Part shown: piece by piece, positions 1-6,996 of the stretch
Layout of the letters: each line of letters starts with the position of its first letter
Numbering within the stretch: the stretch's first letter is position 1
Origin: an uncultured Clostridia bacterium
GTDB taxonomy: Bacteria > Bacillota > DTU014
Length of the DNA: 64,000 nt
Assembly (NCBI GenBank): GCA_900016865.1
Contig: FIZI01000013.1
Coordinates: 1 to 64,000, forward strand
Direction: 5' to 3'
Notes under the pieces: generated by a model
What the model was told of the DNA's origin: nothing
Seen by the model: only the letters and a program-made list of their open reading frames with translations
The model's database searches: none
Position numbers and translations under genes: made by a program

Positions 1-312
1 GGGTTCGGGGAATGCTCCTGTGGTGTGCAATATCATCCTTCCAATTGTCACCTTGCGTAGAGGAATTTGGATGTAAGTGCAGAACACAGCTCCCTAAAGC
101 CCCGGCATGTGGGCTACAAGCTGGATTGACTCTGCTCGGAGAGAGGACAATCCGCTGACTGCGGGCGGTCGCGATCTTCGGTCCAATCAATGACGCGATC
201 GTCTGTGCGTTTCTTCATACGGATGTCGTTGAACTAGACGAGGGTAGAACTCGAGACTGGAGCCGGGTCAGGCACCCGTTGATGGAACGCGATGGGGAGG
301 ATGATCTGTTTC
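1..312. other. Window edge, no gene assigned
   Basis: I see no convincing gene in this stretch. A reading frame open from the window edge on the plus strand stops at about 76 and could be the last residues of an upstream gene, but it is too short to identify. The remaining bases before the start at 313 show no clear promoter, RNA gene or repeat. Confidence 0.3.
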
Positions 313-816
313 ATGAAGACGATGCTGTCACCGACTGACGGGCGTTTCCGTCGTCGATACCTGTCCCTGTTGGATGATTTTAGCGTGTTCAGCAGCGAGT
401 GGAAACAGTGGGTCGGTCTAGCGCTCGACAGGTTTCCCGGGTTCCTCTGCTTCGACCTGTATACCATCGTGTTGGGGTGCTGGAGAGCCGGAGAACCGGA
501 TCTTCTGCGTGTACTCGTGAGGTTGGAGATCGTGTGGTACGATGTTCTGATAGACTGGTACGGATTAGCGCGGCAAGAGTTTACTCCTGAGGTGCTTATG
601 AAGCTGTTTCTCACCGATCTGTACCGTCATTTCGGACGCGAGGAGTATCGGAACGACGTGTTGTCACTGAATGCAGGCAGAGCGGTTGATGTGAACCGGA
701 TTAGGCATCTGCTAATGGAGAGCGATGAGGATATTTTCAGACGGCTCGGCCAACACTTCGACGTGGTTTTGAGGCGGTGGGGATGGGTGAGTAAGGCCCT
801 TCGGAACGATGCGTAG
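313..816 (+). CDS. Hypothetical protein, 167 aa
   Basis: I do not recognise this protein. The GGGAGG at 295-300 sits about 12 bases before the ATG at 313, so I prefer that start to the in-frame ATGs at 292 and 301, which overlap or touch the ribosome-binding site. The predicted product is soluble, rich in Leu, Trp, Tyr and Arg, looks helical, and has no signal peptide or obvious membrane segment. It ends with a WGWVSKALRNDA tail. It lies alone upstream of xylose isomerase with a gap of about 145 bp. The composition resembles a real globular protein, but I see no family motif. Confidence 0.55.
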   Translation: MKTMLSPTDGRFRRRYLSLLDDFSVFSSEWKQWVGLALDRFPGFLCFDLYTIVLGCWRAGEPDLLRVLVRLEIVWYDVLIDWYGLARQEFTPEVLMKLFLTDLYRHFGREEYRNDVLSLNAGRAVDVNRIRHLLMESDEDIFRRLGQHFDVVLRRWGWVSKALRNDA

Positions 817-835
817 AGAGTGGTTGCGCTGACTA

Positions 836-887
836 CACCGGTGAAGCGTTTTTGGGTTTGCCTTCACACGGGCATGGAAACCGGTTT
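836..887. promoter_or_regulatory. Possible sugar-regulator operators upstream of xylA
   Basis: Two short perfect palindromes lie in the 145 bp leader of the xylose isomerase gene: CACCGGTG at 836-843 and AAACCGGTTT at 878-887. They share the ACCGGT core and are spaced as a regulator of the LacI or XylR type might use. No clear -35/-10 pair could be placed, and no regulator gene is adjacent, so this is tentative. Confidence 0.25.
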
Positions 888-961
888 GCTGGAAGACTTT
901 ACAGGAATGTCGTTGCAGATGTAGAAATATGATACACAATCTGCAAAGGGGGTACTTGGCT

Positions 962-2278
962 ATGAAGGAGTTTTTCCCTGAAGTGAAACGTGTTCAGTTC
1001 GAAGGGAAGGAATCTAGGAATCCCTTGGCATTCCGGTACTACAATCCTGAGCAGGTCGTTGGCGACAAAACCATGGCTGAGCACCTACGATTCTCTGTCG
1101 CCTACTGGCATGCCATCACTGGTGATGGCAAAGACATGTTCGGGTCTGGGTCGGCTATACGGCCGTGGGATGACTTGAAGGATCCGATGGAAGTCGCCAA
1201 GGCCAGAGCTTACGCGTGTTTCGAGTTCATGGAGAAGATGCAGATCCAATATTTCTGTTTCCACGATACGGACCTAGCCCCAGAGGGTGCCAGTCTAAGG
1301 GAGACATTCAAGAACATCGACGAGATCGTCGAGATCCTAAAGGAACTGATGGCGAAGACTGGGCGGAAGCTCCTATGGGGTACCTCCAACCTGTTTGGGC
1401 ATCCCAGGTTCATGCACGGTGCGGCTACCTCACCTGACCCGAAGGTGTTTGCATATGCGGCAGCTAGAGTGAAGCGTGCGATGGAGATCACAAAGGAACT
1501 TGGCGGCGAAAACTATGTGTTCTGGGGCGGGAGAGAGGGGTACGAGACCCTGCTAAACACCGACATGAAGCTCGAGCTCGACAACTTGGCTAGGTTCCTT
1601 CATATGGCCGTTGATTACGCAAAGGAGATCGGGTTTACAGGACAGTTGTTGATCGAGCCCAAACCGAAGGAGCCGACTAAGCACCAGTATGACTTCGATA
1701 CTGCTACGGTTATTGGATTCCTGAAGACCTATGGGCTTGATGAGCACTTCAAGATTAATATCGAAGCCAACCATGCGACGCTTGCGGGACATACGTTCCA
1801 GCACGAGTTGCGCGTAGCTAGGATCAACGGCATGCTGGGCAGCGTTGACGCCAATCAGGGCGATGAGTTGCTGGGCTGGGATACGGATCAGTTCTCAACC
1901 AATGTTTACGCAACGACTCTAGCGATGTACGAGATCCTGCTAAATGGCGGACTGGCTCCTGGCGGCCTCAATTTTGACGCCAAGGTGAGAAGGGGTTCGT
2001 ACGAGCCTATAGATCTGTTCTACGGGCATATCGCAGGTATGGATGCGTTTGCTAAGGGGTTGCTGGTTGCCCAGCGTCTGGTAGAATCCGGTGAACTTGA
2101 GCAGTTCATATCCAACAGATATGCCGGATACCGCACAGGCATTGGCGCCAAGATCGTCAATGGAGAGGTCGGGTTCAAGGAGTTGTACGAATACGCCCTT
2201 GATAACGACCAGATCACCCTCAAGTCGGGCCGTCAGGAGATGCTCGAGAACATCTTGAACAGGTACATCTTAGACTAA
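962..2278 (+). CDS. xylA: Xylose isomerase
   Basis: This cytoplasmic enzyme interconverts D-xylose and D-xylulose, the entry step of xylose catabolism, using two divalent metal ions. The AAAGGGGG at 945-952 selects the ATG at 962 (438 aa, the normal length for the long class of XylA). With this start the catalytic FHDTD motif falls at His101 and Asp104, the classical numbering. The metal-ligand segments [33 protein letters not shown] with WDTDQF, and NFDAK are all intact. No xylulokinase or xylose transporter gene is next to it, so it stands as a single-gene unit. A hairpin follows at 2340-2385. Confidence 0.97.
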   Translation: MKEFFPEVKRVQFEGKESRNPLAFRYYNPEQVVGDKTMAEHLRFSVAYWHAITGDGKDMFGSGSAIRPWDDLKDPMEVAKARAYACFEFMEKMQIQYFCFHDTDLAPEGASLRETFKNIDEIVEILKELMAKTGRKLLWGTSNLFGHPRFMHGAATSPDPKVFAYAAARVKRAMEITKELGGENYVFWGGREGYETLLNTDMKLELDNLARFLHMAVDYAKEIGFTGQLLIEPKPKEPTKHQYDFDTATVIGFLKTYGLDEHFKINIEANHATLAGHTFQHELRVARINGMLGSVDANQGDELLGWDTDQFSTNVYATTLAMYEILLNGGLAPGGLNFDAKVRRGSYEPIDLFYGHIAGMDAFAKGLLVAQRLVESGELEQFISNRYAGYRTGIGAKIVNGEVGFKELYEYALDNDQITLKSGRQEMLENILNRYILD

Positions 2279-2339
2279 CATCGGTAGTGATTGGACTGCA
2301 TAGTGTTGACATATTGACCGGGGCGAAGTGAAGTAAGTG

Positions 2340-2385
2340 AAGCGGCCTGGTGAACGCTGATCAGAAGCGCGGCACCGGGCCGCTT
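2340..2385. terminator. Long hairpin between convergent xylA and nuclease genes
   Basis: AAGCGGCC then TGGTG pairs with CACC then GGGCCGCTT across a loop of about 20 bases. It lies between two converging genes and could end both transcripts. There is no good U-tract on the plus strand, so it may act as an RNA 3'-end stabiliser instead. Confidence 0.55.
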
Positions 2386-2420
2386 AGCTATGCTATGAGT
2401 GCGGAGCAGGATTTAGGTTC

Positions 2421-3242
2421 TTACTCGTCCTGACCGGGGGTGCCAGGGTATTGCGCTGATGCGAGAGATTCGCAAGAGCAATCTACGCACGCTAACCCTT
2501 GCTCGAGGATATCTTGGAGCCTGGACCTACCGATCCCGTCGATCTTGATCAGTTCTTCGACTGAAATCCAGGGGCGCCCTTGGACGATCATCTCAGCTCG
2601 TTTGGGGCCGATGTGAATGATGAGCTGCAGCTCTTCCAGGGAGGCGGTGTTTAGATCGACGCACGCGGGCTGCTGGTCTTGAGCGTGATCGATGCCCCAC
2701 ATGCCCTCCCCGAGCTCCCTGGCCTCCGCCTGATAGCGCACGAATGCATCGACATACCTGACGTTAGGCTGGATAGTCATCAACTGCCCATAGCCCTTGA
2801 GCAGGAGCGCCGCGTTGTGCATGCTCTCACGAATCTCAGAGTCAGACCAGGAGCTCGGAGGCTTGGTCCAGACGTACGCCAGGATTCTGCCATACCGGTC
2901 TAATTGGTCTACATCGAACTCGAGCCAAACGTCGTTTCCTTCAAGAGCTTGCTTAGTAAACCTGGACGCTTCCTCTCCAAATGGTTCAACCGGTCTCCTT
3001 GGGTGGACCGTCTCAGGCGTATCGACTCCGATCATCCTCACCACGTATTCGTGGCCTTTGTAGAGGACCTCGATCGTATCTCCGTCTACAACCCTGGTCG
3101 TGACTGCCTGGGCGATTTCAGGAGTCCACTGATGAGTCTCGACAGCGGAGGCGGGCAGAGTGAGTGCAAACAGAACGCTCAGCACCACCGCTACTTGGGT
3201 TGTTCGGCGCAAGAGTAGTCTCATGTGTCCATCAATCCTCAC
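2421..3242 (-). CDS. Exported thermonuclease-like protein with HhH domain
   Basis: This looks like an extracytoplasmic staphylococcal-type nuclease, which cuts DNA or RNA phosphodiester bonds. Residues about 7-33 form a signal peptide (Arg-rich start, hydrophobic core, then PASA). The SNase fold spans roughly 45-180, with the active-site pieces VVDGDTIEV, RMIGVDTPE and LDRYGRILAYVW. Residues about 193-252 form a ComEA-like helix-hairpin-helix module (LNTASLEELQLIIHIGPKRA, then IDGIGRSRLQDI) that would bind DNA without sequence specificity. A Cys-containing tail follows. The GTG at 3242 and the ATG at 3224 both have a usable ribosome-binding site; the ATG gives a more ordinary signal peptide. 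A role in DNA uptake or nutrient scavenging is inference. Confidence 0.9.
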   Translation of the reverse strand: MRIDGHMRLLLRRTTQVAVVLSVLFALTLPASAVETHQWTPEIAQAVTTRVVDGDTIEVLYKGHEYVVRMIGVDTPETVHPRRPVEPFGEEASRFTKQALEGNDVWLEFDVDQLDRYGRILAYVWTKPPSSWSDSEIRESMHNAALLLKGYGQLMTIQPNVRYVDAFVRYQAEARELGEGMWGIDHAQDQQPACVDLNTASLEELQLIIHIGPKRAEMIVQGRPWISVEELIKIDGIGRSRLQDILEQGLACVDCSCESLASAQYPGTPGQDE

Positions 3243-3304
3243 AAGTTCTCCGTTTGACTAACAGCCATTAATGTAGTTAAGTAGACGGGAGAGAAGCGCG
3301 CAAT

Positions 3305-3332
3305 ATGGATGGATCATCCATTAGGTATTATA
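3305..3332 (-). promoter_or_regulatory. Minus-strand promoter with inverted repeat for the nuclease gene
   Basis: On the minus strand TGG-TATAAT is an extended -10 element (TATAAT at 3332-3327). A TCGACA-like -35 lies 19 bases further upstream. Directly downstream of the -10, over the expected start point, is an inverted repeat ATGGATG-GAT-CATCCAT (3305-3321), a plausible operator. Confidence 0.5.
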
Positions 3333-3547
3333 CCAGATCACCCGTGAGAAGTGTCGAAAATCAGCGGAGAACTGATGCAACCTGCGAACGCTGGCCCAAT
3401 CAAGCTTGTCGAGATTATACTAATTATGATAAAATACTAACTACATAGTAGGCCTTACTTCAAGCTTGTTCACTTGATTCGGACCTCGAGTCAGGTGTTG
3501 AGGCGCATAACACTGGTCTTATCATTTGTTTCAGGAGGGTGGTTGTC

Positions 3548-5461
3548 GTGGCGCTGACAATCCGCGGAAAGGTAGTACTGCTATGCCTTATACTAATCGG
3601 TTTCCTTGTGGTACTAGGAGCGTCCACGATCCGTGTTATCGATGGCATTATTGACAATACCGAGACAGCCGTCGGGGTCCAGGACACTATGCACTTCCTC
3701 TTGCAGAAGGAGCAGGATCATCTGAGGTGGGTCGCTCAATTGAGCACCTCTATTCTTGAAGAGAGGCCGTTTACAGGAGAACTCGATCCTACTAAGTGTT
3801 CGTTTGGCCGCTGGCTATACGAATATTTGGACTCGGACGAGTTTGATCTGCTGAGTGACGAGATGAAGGCCGTATTTGCGCAACTCGAGGAGCAGCACCG
3901 CGGCTTGCATGAGTCGGCTCACGGCATAGTAGAGCTTGCATTGGCATCAAGTTCAACGGCGGTTTCCGATGAGACCGAGCCTGTGCACAGTGACTGGCAC
4001 GACGAGGCGACCGCGCTGTTCACCGGTACCACAACTGTACATGTTGCAGCTATAAGCGAACTGCTGGGACTTGTGAATGATCACCTCGGATTGCAGGTAG
4101 ATGCGACCATGAACTACGCTAAAGACTCCGCACGCGGGTCGTTTATGTTCATGGTCGCACTCACGGCGCTCGCTGTTGCGGTAGGGATCGGGATAGCATG
4201 GGCTGTGTCCGGCAGCATATCGCGTTCGCTGCGCCATGCGATTAGCATGGTCGAGGACCTCTCTGAGGGTGAGGGAGACCTGACACGTAGACTCGACGAG
4301 TCTGGATCGGATGAGGTGTCTCAACTGGCTAGGCACTTCAATAGGTTCCTCGCTAGGCTGGCTGACATGGTCTCGGAGATCCGCAGATCCGCGAGTGAGG
4401 TAGAAGAGGAAACGATTCTGCTAGCGGACTTGGTCAAAGAGCAGTCAGAGCAAGCTGTTTGGATATCTGAAAAAATGGTGGAGGTTACAGACGGCGTGCG
4501 GCAGCAAACAACTGGAGTGCTTGAGTCCAGGTCGGCCATGGAACAGCTTGCTCAGGCGATCAGTCAGATAGCTACCGGAGCTCAGCAACAGGCTGAGAGT
4601 GTCGATAGGACAGATAGGCTGGCTTCTTCGATGTTGGCGGACATATCGAGTGCTGTAGAAGCTATAGACCGGTTGGGCGGCGTTGTACAGACAAACGCAG
4701 ACACTGCAGCAGAGGGATACGAGGCAGTCAGAGGCGTGACTGCCGTCATGGGAGACATAATGAACGCAGTGTCAAAGATGCTGACAAGTGCAAATGAGCT
4801 TTACGAAGGCTCAAGACAGATTGGGCAAATCGTCGAGGTTATCAGCGAGATAGCTGACCAGACTGAGCTCTTGGCACTCAACGCTGCGATTGAGGCTGCG
4901 CGAGCAGGCGACCAGGGCAAGGGATTTGCTGTTGTTGCTGACGAGGTCCGGCGACTTGCAGAGAGATCCAGTCAGTCCACAAAGGAGATCGCTGGCATCG
5001 TCACACGCTTGATCGAAGTGGTAGACTCCACTATCGAAGCTGTTAGGCTGAGTGAGCGATATGCTACTGACGGGACTGAGAGAGCTGATCGGGCCAGCGC
5101 GTCTCTTGCAGAGATTAGAGCAGGAGCCACTGATGCAGGCGAGCAGGTCAAGGATCTGCTGCAACTGGCTTCGAGGCTGGATGAGCAAAGCAGGGCTGTT
5201 GGAGAAGCTATGTTTGACGTTGCCTCCATCACCGAAGAGACCAGTGCCTCGGTACAAGAGATGGCTGCGGGAAGCGAGGAAGTCGTGCGTTCTGTTGAAC
5301 AAATATCAACTGTTGCAGAGCAGACTGGGGCTGCAGCAGAGGATGTAACCGGGGCAACAGAGATGCTGAGCGAGGCCTTTAGAAAGATGTCCGGATCAGC
5401 CGCAGAACTGGCAGCCGCAGCAGAACACTTGAGAGGCTTGGTCGGCAAATTTGAGATCTAA
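3548..5461 (+). CDS. Methyl-accepting chemotaxis protein with extracellular CZB-like domain
   Basis: This is a membrane chemoreceptor that would signal through CheW/CheA to flagellar motors. The AGGAGGG at 3533-3539 selects GTG at 3548 (637 aa). A first membrane segment is at about residues 9-29 and a second at about 197-222. Between them lies a CZB-like zinc-binding domain: a His in HLRW, then CSFGRWL, then the [12 protein letters not shown] pair of histidines. After the second membrane segment come a HAMP domain (about 225-280) and a long methylation and signalling helix. The hairpin tip has the conserved [20 protein letters not shown] and [14 protein letters not shown] sequences. No other chemotaxis gene is nearby. 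CZB domains are usually cytosolic, so the position between membrane segments is unusual. Confidence 0.93.
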   Translation: MALTIRGKVVLLCLILIGFLVVLGASTIRVIDGIIDNTETAVGVQDTMHFLLQKEQDHLRWVAQLSTSILEERPFTGELDPTKCSFGRWLYEYLDSDEFDLLSDEMKAVFAQLEEQHRGLHESAHGIVELALASSSTAVSDETEPVHSDWHDEATALFTGTTTVHVAAISELLGLVNDHLGLQVDATMNYAKDSARGSFMFMVALTALAVAVGIGIAWAVSGSISRSLRHAISMVEDLSEGEGDLTRRLDESGSDEVSQLARHFNRFLARLADMVSEIRRSASEVEEETILLADLVKEQSEQAVWISEKMVEVTDGVRQQTTGVLESRSAMEQLAQAISQIATGAQQQAESVDRTDRLASSMLADISSAVEAIDRLGGVVQTNADTAAEGYEAVRGVTAVMGDIMNAVSKMLTSANELYEGSRQIGQIVEVISEIADQTELLALNAAIEAARAGDQGKGFAVVADEVRRLAERSSQSTKEIAGIVTRLIEVVDSTIEAVRLSERYATDGTERADRASASLAEIRAGATDAGEQVKDLLQLASRLDEQSRAVGEAMFDVASITEETSASVQEMAAGSEEVVRSVEQISTVAEQTGAAAEDVTGATEMLSEAFRKMSGSAAELAAAAEHLRGLVGKFEI

Positions 5462-5534
5462 GAGAGGGCGAATGAGCCTATATGGACATTCTGACCTAAC
5501 TTCCCGATGTGCGTTTCAGTTGTAGGCTATCGCG

Positions 5535-5543
5535 CATAGGATA
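5535..5543 (+). promoter_or_regulatory. Possible sporulation-type -10 before the first tiny peptide
   Basis: CATAGGATA matches the CATANNNTA form of a sigma-K -10 box and lies 30 bases before the start of the 38-residue peptide. I could not find a matching -35 AC element at the right distance, so this is weak. Confidence 0.25.
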
Positions 5544-5572
5544 TCACGGAATCGCACTTAGGGGGTGACAGA

Positions 5573-5689
5573 ATGCCAGAAGAGAGAGATCCAGGAGGAT
5601 TCTTTGGCAGCAGACAGGCATGGATTATATTCCTGATTCTGATCCTTCTGCTGATGGGTACCTGGGGCGGGCTATTCTTCGGTGTGTAG
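5573..5689 (+). CDS. Tiny single-pass membrane peptide, 38 aa
   Basis: A GGGGGTGA ribosome-binding site (5561-5568) precedes ATG at 5573. The product has a short charged head (MPEERDPGGFFGSRQ), then one hydrophobic segment (AWIIFLILILLLMGTWGG) ending in LFFGV. Its size and layout resemble the small YjcZ-like sporulation membrane proteins of Bacillus, but I cannot prove membership. It is a paralogue of the next small gene at 5912: both end in a membrane segment with I/VLILLLMGTWG, and 19 bases of DNA coding for this are identical. Function unknown. Confidence 0.7.
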   Translation: MPEERDPGGFFGSRQAWIIFLILILLLMGTWGGLFFGV

Positions 5690-5751
5690 ACTGGACGGCA
5701 GGACCCTGCACCTACTGGCAGCCACCTCTGAGGTACGCTTGACTGGCGATG

Positions 5752-5783
5752 CCGTGAGTCCCGGCATATGCCGGGACTCACGG
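5752..5783. terminator. 32-bp perfect palindrome after the first tiny peptide
   Basis: The arm CCGTGAGTCCCGGCAT (5752-5767) is followed at once by its exact complement (5768-5783), giving a 32-bp perfect palindrome. RNA from it could form a long hairpin. There is no U-tract after it, so it may be a 3'-stabilising structure, a weak terminator or a protein-binding site. Confidence 0.5.
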
Positions 5784-5911
5784 TGACCGCATGACTGGCT
5801 GTCTTTCCATAACCACGTTAACTACGTTGCAGTGCGCTTATCAGTACTAACTCGCAAGCAATATCTGCAACATGACTTGTTGCAAAGACAGGCGAGGAAG
5901 GAGGCGCGGTA

Positions 5912-6046
5912 ATGGGCTGGGGTGTTGATTCAGCCGGTGGGAAGTCTGGAGGCAAGTGCGGCGTGTTTTGGCCCTTCAGAGAGGTTTGGATTGTGTTCTT
6001 GGTCTTGATTCTCTTGCTGATGGGTACCTGGGGTTTTGGTTTTTAG
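5912..6046 (+). CDS. Tiny single-pass membrane peptide, 44 aa
   Basis: AAGGAGG at 5898-5904 sits seven bases before ATG 5912. The product starts with a Gly-rich head containing one Cys (GGKSGGKCGVFWPF), followed by a membrane segment (VWIVFLVLILLLMGTWGFGF) and an immediate stop. It is the longer paralogue of the peptide at 5573. Both have excellent ribosome-binding sites and their own downstream palindromes, which argues that both are expressed. A sporulation or envelope role is a guess based on resemblance to YjcZ-like peptides. Confidence 0.7.
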   Translation: MGWGVDSAGGKSGGKCGVFWPFREVWIVFLVLILLLMGTWGFGF

Positions 6047-6072
6047 GTGAGATCTGAACCGTGGGTTACTCA

Positions 6073-6094
6073 GGGCACCGTCATGACGGTGCCC
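6073..6094. terminator. 22-bp perfect palindrome after the second tiny peptide
   Basis: GGGCACCGTCA followed directly by its complement forms a 22-bp perfect palindrome 26 bases after the stop codon. It is followed by ATTTGC, a poor U-tract. It is the counterpart of the palindrome at 5752-5783 but has a different sequence. Confidence 0.5.
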
Positions 6095-6228
6095 ATTTGC
6101 ATTCCTGACTTACGACAGACGTGTGTTATTGCTCGATCCGTACAGGCAGATTTAGGACAGGCTTTGACTGCTGGAGCATCGGTCTGGGAAAGAGTCTTTG
6201 AGGCGACGTGCCTTCACCTGCTGCTTCC

Positions 6229-6612
6229 TTAACTGCGGCCGGTTCTGTCACGTTTTCTACGATCGGTCTCGCGACAGTACTCAATGAACCTCTCTACTGC
6301 AGAACGGCCTTCGGGCGAGAGCTCCGGGATAGCTTCCAGTGCCAGGTCAACCAAGGGATCGCGTTCCTCGGAGTGAGCACCTCCACGGGAGTCGGTATGG
6401 CTGCTGACATCATCAACGCGGCCAAGAAGGTAATCTACAGAAACTCCCAGCACAGATGCAATCCGGTCGAGCATCTCTACGTCAGGCCTGCGATACTCGC
6501 GCTCATAACCAGACAGCGTGCCTGCTCTGATCCCGAGGGCCTCGGCCAGCTGGGCTTGAGTCCATCCTTTCCTCCTGCGGGTACGCCGAATTCTCTCACC
6601 AAGAGACCTCAA
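6229..6612 (-). CDS. XRE-family transcriptional repressor
   Basis: This is a cytoplasmic DNA-binding protein of 127 aa. GAGGAG lies about ten bases upstream of the TTG at 6612; an in-frame ATG further out (6645) has no such site. The Cro/C1-type helix-turn-helix covers about residues 5-60 (RIRRTRRRKGWTQAQLAEAL, then TLSGYEREYRRPDVEMLDRI), ending with VSVDYLLGR. The rest is a short C-terminal region that may form a dimer surface. It is divergent from a second small XRE gene and shares with it an intergenic region that carries two copies of the same operator-like repeat. This is the arrangement of a phage-like or SinR-like switch. Confidence 0.88.
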   Translation of the reverse strand: MRSLGERIRRTRRRKGWTQAQLAEALGIRAGTLSGYEREYRRPDVEMLDRIASVLGVSVDYLLGRVDDVSSHTDSRGGAHSEERDPLVDLALEAIPELSPEGRSAVERFIEYCRETDRRKRDRTGRS

Positions 6613-6670
6613 TAGACGATCACTCCTCAGACAGTAATATATCATATCTTGGCTATAGGGAAACTTGTGT

Positions 6671-6722
6671 TACGCGAAACGCTCACAAAACCCTTGACAT
6701 AAGCGAAACGCTTACATACAAT
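6671..6722 (+). promoter_or_regulatory. Sigma-A promoter with two GCGAAACGC operators
   Basis: TTGACA (6694-6699) and TACAAT (6717-6722) are separated by exactly 17 bases and drive the rightward small regulator. The spacer is almost filled by an inverted repeat TAAGCG-AAA-CGCTTA (6700-6714). A second copy, with GCGAAACGC at 6674-6682, lies 29 bp upstream, just before the -35 and within the region that should hold the divergent promoter. A repressor bound to these sites could control both directions. Confidence 0.75.
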
Positions 6723-6760
6723 GGAATTGGGCTTAGCAATTGGTTAATGGAGGTGATATG

Positions 6761-6955
6761 ATGTACTTCGGAGACCGTATCCGGAAGTTGCGGCTTGAGC
6801 GAGGGCTTAAAGCCAAGTTCGTTGCGGAGAAGCTGGGCCTTTCGCCAAGCCAGTACAGCGACCTGGAGCACAACAGAAAGAAGCTCACAGCCGACCTCAT
6901 CGTCAAGCTAGTCGAAATACTGCGTGTATCTCCGAACGATGTGCTCTATGACTAG
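6761..6955 (+). CDS. Small XRE-family regulator
   Basis: This 64-residue protein is little more than a helix-turn-helix domain (FGDRIRKLRLERGLKAKFVA, then SPSQYSDLEHNRKKLTADLI, ending VSPNDVLYD). GGAGG at 6749-6753 gives a seven-base spacing to ATG 6761; the adjacent ATG at 6758 is also possible. It is transcribed from the strong promoter at 6694-6722, whose spacer carries an operator-like repeat, so it is probably repressed by itself or by the divergent XRE protein. It is followed after about 40 bp by the GH94 phosphorylase gene, with which it may share a transcript. Confidence 0.85.
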   Translation: MYFGDRIRKLRLERGLKAKFVAEKLGLSPSQYSDLEHNRKKLTADLIVKLVEILRVSPNDVLYD

Positions 6956-6996
6956 AACTCCGGTCGCGAGAGAGCGATGCCTAGGAGGGAGTGCAA

